In this document: piece by piece, positions 41,245 to 50,226 of the stretch
Numbering within the stretch: position 1 is the stretch's first letter
How the letters are laid out: each line of letters begins with the position of its first letter
NCBI GenBank assembly: GCA_934162365.1
Contig: CAKPIK010000006.1
Location: forward strand, 1 to 50,276
Reading direction: 5' to 3'
DNA length: 50,276 nucleotides
Source: an uncultured Clostridia bacterium
GTDB taxonomy: Bacteria; Bacillota; Clostridia; TANB77; CAG-508
Position numbers and translations under genes: made by a program
Notes under the pieces: model-generated
The model's database searches: none
Seen by the model: only the letters and a program-made list of their open reading frames with translations
Told to the model about the DNA's origin: nothing

Positions 41245-42741
41245 ATGAAGAAAACAAAAGTTTCAAACTGTTTATTGTATGTATTGATGGTATTAACTAT
41301 TTTTGGAATTATTATATTAAAACCAATAGATAATTTAGATGAATTATGGAATTATAATTTTGCTCGAAATATGGCAAACGGATTAGTACCATATAAAAAT
41401 TTTAGTATGTTACAAATGCCATTACTACCAATTATTTGCGGAATAATATTAAGAATAATTTCGAATGAGTTAATTATAATGAGAATTATAGCAGCTTTTA
41501 TGTGTGCTGGAATTTTATATTGTTCATATACAATATTAAACAAATTTAATATAAAAAAAGAAATTTCAATTATCTTTGTGTTTTTGATAGGATGGTTATT
41601 AAAAGATTATTTTTGTATTGATTATAATTTTGCTACTTTGCTTGTTACATTAATTATTATAAACATTGAATTATTATCTTATCAAAAAAATAAAAACTTT
41701 TTTGACGTAAACCTTAAAACGTCATTACTAATTGGTTTTTTAGCAGGACTAACAATAGGGTTTAAGCAAACAAGTGGACTACTAATATGTGTAGCCACTT
41801 TAGGAAATAAACTATTATTTGTTAAAAATAAAAATGATTTTAAAAATTTCTTAAAGGATCTTTTATTTAAATTTATTGGAATATTAATTCCTGTTACATT
41901 AATTTTATTATATTTGTTTGCTACAAATTCAATATCAGATTTTATAAGTTATACGTTAAAAGGAATTTCTGGTTTTAGTAATATGGTATCATATAAAAAC
42001 CTAATAAGATTAAACTTAATAGGAATATTGGCAATTTTAGTTCCATTAAGTATTATATATTATTGGATTAAAACAATAATAATGGAGAAAAATAAAGAAC
42101 AATATTTATTATTAGTTTATGGATTAAGCGTATTTGTAATTGCATTTCCAATATCGGACAATATTCATTTTTTAATTGCAGCTGTACCTTTTATTATATT
42201 AATACAATCTGAAATATATAATATATTATATGCATTATATAAAAATGCTTCTAAAAACGAGAAAAGCAAAAAGCTTTTGTTTTTTATTATATATTTTGTG
42301 ATGATGCTTACAATCCTAGTTTCGATTGTATTTAGTTTATATAATCTAACAAATTATTATAAGCAAAGAGATTCTTTATCAAAATTATCACATTATAAAT
42401 ATATTCCGATTGATAAGACTCTAGAAGAGCAAATTAATAGAATTGATAAATATATTTTGAAAAATGAAAAAGAAACCAAAATATTAGATGCAACAGCGGC
42501 TATATATATGATTCCGATAAATAAATATAACAAAAACTATGATATGTTATTAAAAGGAAATTTGGGAGAAAATGGAGAAGAAAATTTAAAACAGGAAATT
42601 AAAAATTCCAAAAATACCATATATCTCGTGCTAAAAGATAAATTAAAAAAGAATTGGCAAACACCTTTAGATGTAATTGAATATGTTAAAACAAACAAAA
42701 ATAAAATAGGTGAAATTGAAATATTTGATATATATGAATAG
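41245..42741 (+). CDS. Polytopic membrane glycosyltransferase (GT-C fold)
   Basis: The 498-residue protein has about 11 hydrophobic segments and a soluble C-terminal part. The first loop has NLDELWNYNFARNMANGLVPYKNF, the acidic pattern common to GT-C enzymes of the GT39/GT83 (PMT/ArnT-like) kind, which use lipid-linked sugars outside the cell. It sits between two GT2 genes that would supply such donors. The acceptor (teichoic acid, glycan or protein) is unknown. The start follows the previous stop by nine bases with AGAGGA. Confidence 0.8.
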   Translation: MKKTKVSNCLLYVLMVLTIFGIIILKPIDNLDELWNYNFARNMANGLVPYKNFSMLQMPLLPIICGIILRIISNELIIMRIIAAFMCAGILYCSYTILNKFNIKKEISIIFVFLIGWLLKDYFCIDYNFATLLVTLIIINIELLSYQKNKNFFDVNLKTSLLIGFLAGLTIGFKQTSGLLICVATLGNKLLFVKNKNDFKNFLKDLLFKFIGILIPVTLILLYLFATNSISDFISYTLKGISGFSNMVSYKNLIRLNLIGILAILVPLSIIYYWIKTIIMEKNKEQYLLLVYGLSVFVIAFPISDNIHFLIAAVPFIILIQSEIYNILYALYKNASKNEKSKKLLFFIIYFVMMLTILVSIVFSLYNLTNYYKQRDSLSKLSHYKYIPIDKTLEEQINRIDKYILKNEKETKILDATAAIYMIPINKYNKNYDMLLKGNLGENGEENLKQEIKNSKNTIYLVLKDKLKKNWQTPLDVIEYVKTNKNKIGEIEIFDIYE

Positions 42742-42750
42742 GAGAAAAAT

Positions 42751-43682
42751 ATGAAAAAGGTAATTTCTGTAGTAGTACCTTGCTATAATGAAGAGGAAGT
42801 AATTAAAGACTTTTATATAGAAGTAGCAAGAGTTTTTAAAGAACTAAAAGATTATAAATATGAATTAGTATTTATAAATGATGGAAGTAAGGATAAAACA
42901 TTAGAAATACTAAAAGAATTGAAAAAAAATGATAGAGATGTTAAAATAATAAGCTTTTCTAGAAACTTTGGAAAGGAATCTGCTATATATGCAGGATTAG
43001 AAAATTCAAAAGGAGATTTAGTAGTTGTTATAGATGCAGATTTACAACATCCCCCAGTTAAAATTATTGATATGGTACAAGGAATTGAAGAACGGATTTG
43101 ATGTTGTAACTACAATTAGAAAAGATAGAAAAGGAGAGTCTTGGATCAGAAATCTTTTTTCAAATATGTTCTATAATATAATGAAAAAATTTGATGGTAT
43201 CAACATACAAAGAGGAAGTCAAGACTTTAGAATGATGACAAGGCAAGTTGTTAATTCTATACTACAATTAAAAGAATATAATAGGTTTTCAAAAGGGATT
43301 TTTAACTGGGTAGGATTTGATGTAAAGTATATAGAAATTGAGAATGTTAACAGAACAAAAGGAAAAACAAAATGGAGTTTTAAAAAGTTATTTTCATATG
43401 CAATTGAAGGATTTGTTTCTTTTACAACAGCACCATTAAAAATTTCTATATTGCTTGGAGTATGTATATCTATTATAGCTTTGATTTCTGCGATAATAAT
43501 AATACTACAAACAGTTATTTATGGTAAAGAAGTTCCACGGATATGCTTCAATTATAACTACTGTATTATTAATGGGCGGAATACAATTATTAACTATTGG
43601 GATTTTATCAGAATATACATCAAAAATATATCTTGAGATTAAAGATAGACCAAAATATATTGTTAAAGAAAAAATTGATTAA
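42751..43682 (+). CDS. Second GT2 polyprenyl-phosphate sugar transferase; needs two +1 shifts at CGG
   Basis: Reading from ATG 42751, the frame stops at 43101. Skipping C43093 in GAA-CGG-A continues it to about 43540; skipping C43538 in CCA-CGG-A continues it to the TAA at 43680-43682. The joined product is 309 residues, colinear with the 311-residue paralogue at 40300: SVVVPCYNEEEV, FINDGSKDKT, SFSRNFGKESAI, DADLQHPP, then EEGFDVVTTI, QDFRMMTRQ, two membrane helices with VPGYASIITTV, and GGIQLLTIGILSEY. Both glycines made by GGA fall on glycines of the paralogue. No other damage is visible, so this is unlikely to be an ordinary pseudogene. Confidence 0.8.
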
Positions 43683-43708
43683 AACATACAAATGATGAAA
43701 GGAAAAAT

Positions 43709-45331
43709 ATGAATAAAAAAACTTATATTATTTTAGTTATTTTAATATTTATATTTGCAATTACTATAAGGATTATAAATTATCCAAATGCTATTTCTGA
43801 CATAAATTGTGATGAAGCAATGACAGCTATTAATGCCAAAAGTATAGCAGAAACAGGACAAGATATTTACGGAACTTCATATCCAGTATATTTTGAGGGA
43901 TGGCTAACAGGAGGACAGAGTGCTTTTGCAACATATACAATGGCACTTTTTATAAAAATATTTGGCTTTTCAACTTTAGCTATAAGACTTCCTATACTTG
44001 TAATGACAATTATATCAATGTTTTTTATGCTTTTATTAATAGAAAAGGTATTTGATAATAAATATATAGCTTTAATAACCATAGCGCTTGTAGCAATAAA
44101 CCCATGGAGTATAGTACAATCTCAATGGGTTTTAGATTGTAACTTCTTTCCACATATGCTAATAATTTCGATTTGTTTATTAATAATTGGAATTAAAGAT
44201 AAGAATAATATTTGTTTGTATGGATCAATGGTATCATTTGCATTAACGTTATACACTTATGGAATTGCATTATATATTGTTTTATTATTTCTATTTTTTA
44301 CATGTATTTATTTATTAGTAAAAAAAGAGGTAACATTATTACAAATATTAATTTGCATATTAATTTTTGTAGTAGTTGCTACACCAATAATACTTATGAG
44401 TATAGTTAATATGTTGAATTTACCAACAATTCAAATTGGAAAACTAACAATACAAAATTTTGAGTATTTTACTAGAACCAGTGATATGCTTGTATTTTCA
44501 GAAGATAAATTACAAACTTTTCAGGAAAATAGCAAATATTTATGGAATTTACTAATAAAACAAAATGATAAGTTGGTTTGGAATTCATTTCCAAAGTATG
44601 GTACTATTTATCTAATTAGTATGCCTTTTGTAAGCTGTGGAATTATTGCAACTTTAATACAGTATTTCAAATGCAAAGAAAAATGCAATTCTTTATCAAT
44701 AGTCTTAATCATTGCGTTATTGGTTTGTTTACTTTGTGGAATATTGATAAATAAGATTAATATAAACAGATTAAATGCAGTGTGGTACATATTGTTGATA
44801 TTTAATGCAATTGGAATTTATGAATTGGTAAATATAATAAAATTTAAGAAAATTACCACCTTTGTAATTATTTTTATTTATGCTTTTAGTTTTGCAAGTT
44901 TTATAAAGTATTATTATAAAGTGGGTTGTACAAAAATATCAGATTCTTACACATGGTCAAGAGGGTTAGTTGATGCTGTGAAATATGTTAATGAAGATCC
45001 TAATGCTAATAAAATAATAATATCTCAAAATACTTATAATACAGATAAACGAGATATTTTTATAAGATATGCAACAAGAAATGAACAAATTGAAAGAATT
45101 AGGAAAGAAGACTTTTTTACATTTCATACTAAAGGACCAAGAGCAAAAATGAATTATTCTACAAAAGAAAAAGAATATGTTATAGAAAATATAAATGAAG
45201 AAACGAAATTTGATGAACAATACTATATTATTACTAAAAATGAATTTGAAAAAAACATCCAAAATGAGGATTTTAAATATATAGAATTTAAAGATTATAT
45301 AGTGTTACAGAATAAGAATACTAAGGAGTAA
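43709..45331 (+). CDS. Polytopic membrane glycosyltransferase (GT39-like)
   Basis: The 540-residue protein has about 11-12 hydrophobic segments. The first loop reads INCDEAMTAINAKSIAETGQDIYGTSYPVYF, with the Asp-Glu pair expected in a GT-C catalytic loop, and NPWSIVQSQWVLDCNFFPHM follows after several helices; this is typical of PMT/ArnT-like (PF13231-type) transferases. The last 120 residues are outside and soluble. It is unbroken and free of CGG. It is followed by the next membrane gene after three bases. Confidence 0.82.
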   Translation: MNKKTYIILVILIFIFAITIRIINYPNAISDINCDEAMTAINAKSIAETGQDIYGTSYPVYFEGWLTGGQSAFATYTMALFIKIFGFSTLAIRLPILVMTIISMFFMLLLIEKVFDNKYIALITIALVAINPWSIVQSQWVLDCNFFPHMLIISICLLIIGIKDKNNICLYGSMVSFALTLYTYGIALYIVLLFLFFTCIYLLVKKEVTLLQILICILIFVVVATPIILMSIVNMLNLPTIQIGKLTIQNFEYFTRTSDMLVFSEDKLQTFQENSKYLWNLLIKQNDKLVWNSFPKYGTIYLISMPFVSCGIIATLIQYFKCKEKCNSLSIVLIIALLVCLLCGILINKININRLNAVWYILLIFNAIGIYELVNIIKFKKITTFVIIFIYAFSFASFIKYYYKVGCTKISDSYTWSRGLVDAVKYVNEDPNANKIIISQNTYNTDKRDIFIRYATRNEQIERIRKEDFFTFHTKGPRAKMNYSTKEKEYVIENINEETKFDEQYYIITKNEFEKNIQNEDFKYIEFKDYIVLQNKNTKE

Positions 45332-45334
45332 AAA

Positions 45335-46796
45335 GTGAAAATTAATAAAAAAACTATAGTTATATATATAATAGTACTTTGCGTGGCATTAATAATGTGT
45401 TGGAATTATGTTAAAATGCATTGGGCTAATGATACTTATACTATTTATAATACTGGATATTATGAATATGGAATAAAAGTATTTCTAAAAAACGGAAGAC
45501 CATTTTCATGTTTATTGCTTATTATTGCAGGAAAGTTCAACCTGAAAATTGAAACATTAGTAAAAATATCAACAATATTAGGAATTTGTATATCTTCTGC
45601 TTCGGTTATGTTGATTAGAATGATAATATGCAGATTTAAACCACCTAGAAATAATCTAGATGAATTTAAAATTGCTATTATTTCTTATTGTACAATATAT
45701 AATTTTATGTATATTGATATTTTATATTTTGCAGAAGCTTGTATATTAGCCTCTGGCGTGTTTCTTGCGATATTTGCAGCTTATAAATTAGTTTTATCAC
45801 CTAAGCATAAAATAATAAAATCATTTTTTTATTTATTGATTGCAGTTTTTTGCTACAATGGAATAGTAGGTGTTTATATAGTAAGCGTTATTTTACTATT
45901 ATTACTACAAAACAATATATTTTCAAAGAATTTTAAATATATATTTATATCAGTTGCTTTAATAGTAACAACAATAGTATTGAATTTTATACAAATAAAA
46001 TTAGTAATTAATTTATTTAATTTCTCACAAAATACTAGATTATCTTTGAATATAATTTATAATACATTATTTATATTAAAAAATGCACGGAAAAATTTTA
46101 ATGAGTAAACAGACACAATTATTTCCTGTGGGATTATTTGTTTCATTTCTGACTGTTATTTTAGGTATTATTGCCAACTGTTTTATAAAGCAAAATAAAA
46201 TTCTATTAGCTAAAATAATAATATTATCTATTTTTGGAACAATGGCATCTTTTGCTATACATATATTTTCTTTATCTAGTTTTGGATCAGGAAGGTTACA
46301 TATATCAATAGGAATGACAATAGGCTATATATTTATAATGCTTTATGTATTGAGTGATGTATTAGAGAATAAAACTTTTTTTTCATATTTGCTTAATATT
46401 TTATTATGTTTATGGTTTTTAACTAATATTTTTAATTTTATGTTTTTAACATATGAACATCAATTGGCAAATAAAATTGATAAACAAAAGACAATGGAAA
46501 TAGTTAAATATGTACAAGAATATGAAAGAGACAATAATATAGAAGTTAAGTATGTTGCTATGAAATATTTTCCAAATACAAACAAAGGATATTATAAACA
46601 AAGAGATTCTGTTAATTGCTTAGCGTTATATTCAGAATGTTCTTATGATGGATTAATAAATTTGTATTTACAAAGAAAGTTAAGAAGAGTGAATTTGACA
46701 TTAAAAATGAATGAGGAGTATAATATTAGAACAAATGGAAATGAAGAATTTGTTTGCATAGATGACGTTTTAATATGTCCAATATATAATTTTTAA
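45335..46796 (+). CDS. Membrane glucosyltransferase-like protein (GtrII-type); needs a +1 shift at CGG (46088)
   Basis: A GTG start (45335) with AAGGAG upstream gives a frame that stops at 46106-46108. Skipping C46088 in GCA-CGG-A joins it to the frame that runs to 46796, for 486 residues. Both halves are strings of membrane helices, and the joint falls in a short loop (NAGKILMSKQ). The first extracellular loop has NDTYTIYNTGYYEYGIKVFLKNGRPFS, reminiscent of GtrII-type glucosyltransferases; the tail after the last helix is soluble. The second half alone would start inside the first gene without a ribosome site. It closes the glycosylation run. Confidence 0.75.
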
Positions 46797-46814
46797 TATT
46801 ATAGGAGAATAAAA

Positions 46815-47882
46815 ATGAAATTATTAATGCATACGTGTTGTGCTCCTTGTAGTGTGTACTGCATAGAAAGTTTAAGAAATGAAAGAATAGAACCAGTATT
46901 ATATTGGTATAACCCTAATATACATCCATATATAGAATATAAAACAAGAAGAGATACTCTAAAAGAATATTCGAAAATGATAAATGTACAGGCTATATTT
47001 AATGAAGAATATGGTCTAGATAATTTTTGTAAAAACGTAATAAACGACTTGGAAAACAGATGTGTAAATTATTGTTATAAAGTTAGATTAGAAAAAACAG
47101 TTCGATATGCAAAAGAAAATGGGTATGATGCTTTTACAAGTACTTTATTTGTAAGTCCATACCAAAAACATGAAGAATTAAAGAAACTTTGTGAGCAACT
47201 AGCACAAAAATATGATATACAGTTTTTATATAGAGATTTTAGAGTAGGATTTAGAGAAGGACAAGCAAAAGCAAGAGAACTTGGATTATATATGCAAAAA
47301 TATTGTGGATGCATTTTTTCAGAGGAGATGAGATATAATAGCCACAATACTACAAAAACTAGTATTCCCAACGGTTACGAGATACCAAGAGAACCTAGAA
47401 TGCAAGTTAAAAAAATAGAAAATAAAGAAGATTATATTGATTTACTTTTAGAGGCAGATCCTTCAAAAGATATGATACACAAGTATTTGAACGATTCTGA
47501 TGTATATGCTTTAAAAAAGGGAGATGAGCTAATTTCTATTGCAGTTATTTTGCACATTGATAGGAAAACATTAGAATTAAAAAATATAGTTACAACAGAA
47601 AAATACAGAAATAAAGGTTATGCAAAAACACTTCTAAAATCATTATGTGGTAATTATAAACAGAAATATGACAGAATGTTAGTAGGAACAACGGAGAATA
47701 ACATTCCTTTCTATGTTAAGCAGGGGTTCGATAAATATGAGAAAACAATTAAGAATTTCTTTATAGATAATTACAATGAAGAAATTAAAGATAGAGATTT
47801 AATTTGTACTGATTTAATATATTATTCAAAAGATTTAAAGAAAAAGATGAATGGCACGATAGAGGAGAAAGCTATTATCTAA
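46815..47882 (+). CDS. queH: Epoxyqueuosine reductase QueH fused to a GNAT acetyltransferase
   Basis: The N-terminal about 190 residues are QueH (DUF208), which reduces epoxyqueuosine to queuosine in tRNA: HTCCAPCSVYC with the CC pair, YNPNIHPYIEYKTR, and the later CVNYC and YCGCIFSEEMR cysteines for the iron-sulfur site. From about residue 195, MQVKKIENKEDYIDLLLEA to VTTEKYRNKGYAKTLLKSL and GFDKYEKT form a GNAT N-acetyltransferase with the acetyl-CoA loop RNKGYA. The fusion (355 residues) is one continuous frame. What the GNAT part acetylates is unknown. The ribosome site is ATAGGAGAA. Confidence 0.9.
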   Translation: MKLLMHTCCAPCSVYCIESLRNERIEPVLYWYNPNIHPYIEYKTRRDTLKEYSKMINVQAIFNEEYGLDNFCKNVINDLENRCVNYCYKVRLEKTVRYAKENGYDAFTSTLFVSPYQKHEELKKLCEQLAQKYDIQFLYRDFRVGFREGQAKARELGLYMQKYCGCIFSEEMRYNSHNTTKTSIPNGYEIPREPRMQVKKIENKEDYIDLLLEADPSKDMIHKYLNDSDVYALKKGDELISIAVILHIDRKTLELKNIVTTEKYRNKGYAKTLLKSLCGNYKQKYDRMLVGTTENNIPFYVKQGFDKYEKTIKNFFIDNYNEEIKDRDLICTDLIYYSKDLKKKMNGTIEEKAII

Positions 47883-48006
47883 TCATTGAAAATATAATTT
47901 CCTTTGACTGAAAAGATAAAAGTTACAGACTTTATAATGAGTAAAAGTATTAAAAATATTGATAAATACAATAAGAAATTTAGTAGATTATTATAAGGAT
48001 TTAGTT

Positions 48007-48333
48007 ATGAATAAAGAAGAAATAATAAAATATTGTTTAACATTAGAAAATACATATAAAGATTGTCCATTTTCAGATGACTTTGAATCTGTAACAATGA
48101 AACATTGTAAAAATAAAAAATGGTTTGCATTATTAATGAATGTAAATAATAAGTTATACCTTAATGTTAAGACAGATCCAAATTATTCTGATATATTGAG
48201 AAATACTTATGATTATATAATACCTGCATATCACATGAATAAGGAACATTGGAATACAATTATTGTAGATGAAAAAGTGGACGAGGACTTAATAAAAGAA
48301 TTGATAGAACAAAGTTATCAATTGACAAAGTAA
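48007..48333 (+). CDS. MmcQ/YjbR family protein
   Basis: The 108-residue product has the YjbR/CyaY-like DNA-binding fold pattern: LTLENTYKDCPFSDDFESVTMKHCKNKKWFALL, LNVKTDPNYSDILR, IIPAYHMNKEHWNTIIVD. Members are small and widespread; their function is not established. The start at 48007 is chosen for AAGGA upstream and the usual family length; an in-frame start at 47959 has no ribosome site. Confidence 0.85.
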   Translation: MNKEEIIKYCLTLENTYKDCPFSDDFESVTMKHCKNKKWFALLMNVNNKLYLNVKTDPNYSDILRNTYDYIIPAYHMNKEHWNTIIVDEKVDEDLIKELIEQSYQLTK

Positions 48334-48374
48334 AGTTAAATGCAAATAGTAATTCGTAAAGGAGCGTCAAAAAT

Positions 48375-48836
48375 ATGGAAGAATACAATAATGAAAAGTA
48401 TAGGGTGCTTGAAAATGTAGAAAATTTATTTAAAAGAATCAATCGTTTTGGAAATGAATATAATTATTGCTTTGGCACATTTAAACCTCAATCAGCATTA
48501 CCAATAGCTCTTGGAACAGTTGGAGGACTAATTGAGGTGGCTAAACAAAAAAATAATATAAGTGGATATTTTGTTAATAAGAATGAAAATGAAATTTGTC
48601 TAATCCCCGTTATACTTGATGACCATAGAGTTATGCAAATTGATATTAATGGATATATTGATATAAAGCCAGAAGAGATTAAGAAAATAAAAATTAAAAA
48701 TGAAGATTTTATATATAAAAGAATTACTATTATTCTAAATGATGGCACAAAATATGTAATGAACTCTGCTAAAAAGGTTAAAGGTGCAAATTATCATCAA
48801 GAAAACTTGAATAAATTTATTGAAATTTATAAATAG
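48375..48836 (+). CDS. Unknown protein, possible PH-like fold
   Basis: The 153-residue soluble protein is mainly beta in pattern, with alternating strands from about residue 55 (GYFVNKNENEICLIPVILDDHRVMQIDINGYIDI) and a C-terminal helix, reminiscent of small PH-like domains. A short glycine-rich hydrophobic stretch (ALPIALGTVGGLIEVA) could be a membrane-touching helix. I do not recognise the family. AAAGGAGCG is the likely ribosome site. Confidence 0.65.
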   Translation: MEEYNNEKYRVLENVENLFKRINRFGNEYNYCFGTFKPQSALPIALGTVGGLIEVAKQKNNISGYFVNKNENEICLIPVILDDHRVMQIDINGYIDIKPEEIKKIKIKNEDFIYKRITIILNDGTKYVMNSAKKVKGANYHQENLNKFIEIYK

Positions 48837-48856
48837 TAAGTTATGGAGAAGATTAA

Positions 48857-49528
48857 ATGAAGAAATTATTAAAGTATGGAATAATAATTATTATAATAAT
48901 AGCTATTATTGTCTTAGGAATAAATTTATATGTAAGAATATCCACAAATAAACAAATTATTAAAGAAAATGACTATACAGCATTATCTGATGTAGATTGT
49001 ATAATAATTCTAGGAGCTGGAATATGGAAAGATAAACCTAGTCCTATGTTAGAAGATAGATTATTAGAAGGTATAAAATTATACCAAAATAGTGTGTCAG
49101 ACAAGATAATAATGAGTGGTGATCACGGAAGAAGAGAATATGATGAAGTAAATATAATGAAAAATTATGCGATTGAAAAAGGAATACCATCAGAAAATAT
49201 TTTTATGGATCACGCAGGATTTTCTACTTATGAAAGTATATACAGAGCAAAAGATATTTTTGAAGCAAAGAAAGTAGTAATAGTAACTCAAGAATACCAT
49301 TTATATAGGACATTATATATTGCAAATCAGTTAGGGTTGGAAGCCTATGGAGTAGGAGCAGATCCAAGACAATATGTAGGAGCAACATATAGAGAATTAA
49401 GAGAAATATTAGCGAGAGATAAAGATTTTATAAAATGCATATTTAAGCCAGAGCCTACTTATTTAGGAGATACAATTCCTGTAAGTGGAAATGGAGATAT
49501 TACAAATGACGGTAAACAAGATATTTAA
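48857..49528 (+). CDS. SanA/YdcF family membrane protein (DUF218)
   Basis: The 223-residue product has an N-terminal anchor (about 5-25) and an extracytoplasmic DUF218 domain: DCIIILGAGIWKDKPSPMLEDRLLEGIKLY, IIMSGDHGRREYDEVNIMKNYAIEKGIP, VVIVTQEYHLYRTLYIAN, and the later YVGATYRELREILARDKDF. This is the SanA-like branch, linked to envelope integrity. A short Gly/Asp-rich tail (SGNGDITNDGKQDI) follows. Confidence 0.88.
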   Translation: MKKLLKYGIIIIIIIAIIVLGINLYVRISTNKQIIKENDYTALSDVDCIIILGAGIWKDKPSPMLEDRLLEGIKLYQNSVSDKIIMSGDHGRREYDEVNIMKNYAIEKGIPSENIFMDHAGFSTYESIYRAKDIFEAKKVVIVTQEYHLYRTLYIANQLGLEAYGVGADPRQYVGATYRELREILARDKDFIKCIFKPEPTYLGDTIPVSGNGDITNDGKQDI

Positions 49529-49545
49529 GAAATATTGGAGTTAGT

Positions 49546-50199
49546 ATGAAAAAAAGAATTTTTATAATTGTTATATTTATAATTATTAGTGTGATTTTAG
49601 TAGCGTTATTATATTTTTTTAACACTATTCCACACAAACAATATTCTAATAGCGATTTTAATATTGAAACTTATATTAGTAGTGTTGATAAAGACAATGA
49701 TGGAATAGATGACCAAACAGATATATTGAATAATGTAAGAACTTATATTGCTAAAAAGCCAAAATATAAAAGCAAATATTATGAAACTGGATATCCAGAT
49801 GATGAATATGGAGTTTGTACTGATGTTGTTACAAATGGATTAAAAGATGCTGGATATGATTTAAAGGAACTTGTAAACGAAGATATTATAAATAATAAAG
49901 AAAAATATAATATTGAAGTTATAGATAAAAACATAGATTTTAGGAGAGTAAGAAACCTAGATGTATATTTAAAAAATAATAGTATTTCTCTAACAAAGGA
50001 TTTATCACAAATAGAAGAATGGCAAGGTGGAGATATAATTGTATTTAAAGACCATATAGGAATAATATCAGATAAGAGAAATAAAAAAGGTATTCCATTT
50101 TTAATACACCACGCAAATCCAATACAAGTAAACTATGAAGAAGATGTTTTAGAACTATACGGACAAGATTATATTATAGGACATTATAGAATCAGTTAA
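49546..50199 (+). CDS. DUF1287 domain protein
   Basis: The 217-residue product has an N-terminal anchor (about 5-25) followed by VDKDNDGIDDQTDILNNVRTYI, GYPDDEYGVCTDVV, RRVRNLDVYLKNN, WQGGDIIVFKDHIGIISDKR and FLIHHANP, the DUF1287 pattern. These resemble the NlpC/P60-like papain fold, with Cys in GVCTD and His in FKDHIGI and HHANP as a likely catalytic set, suggesting a cell-wall or secreted amidase/peptidase. This is inferred, not proven. Confidence 0.85.
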   Translation: MKKRIFIIVIFIIISVILVALLYFFNTIPHKQYSNSDFNIETYISSVDKDNDGIDDQTDILNNVRTYIAKKPKYKSKYYETGYPDDEYGVCTDVVTNGLKDAGYDLKELVNEDIINNKEKYNIEVIDKNIDFRRVRNLDVYLKNNSISLTKDLSQIEEWQGGDIIVFKDHIGIISDKRNKKGIPFLIHHANPIQVNYEEDVLELYGQDYIIGHYRIS

Positions 50200-50226
50200 A
50201 CAAATTACAAGTTATAGGAGAAATAA

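Noticed and set aside
29582..46090. Treating the four frame changes as ordinary pseudogene decay
   Set aside because: All are single extra C bases at the same rare codon context, with no other stops or deletions in the genes; random decay would not choose CGG. A systematic sequencing error cannot be excluded from sequence alone and is listed as a check.
46083..46796. The second half of the GtrII-like gene as its own gene
   Set aside because: Its first ATG lies inside the upstream frame, has no ribosome site, and the product would start in the middle of a membrane protein.
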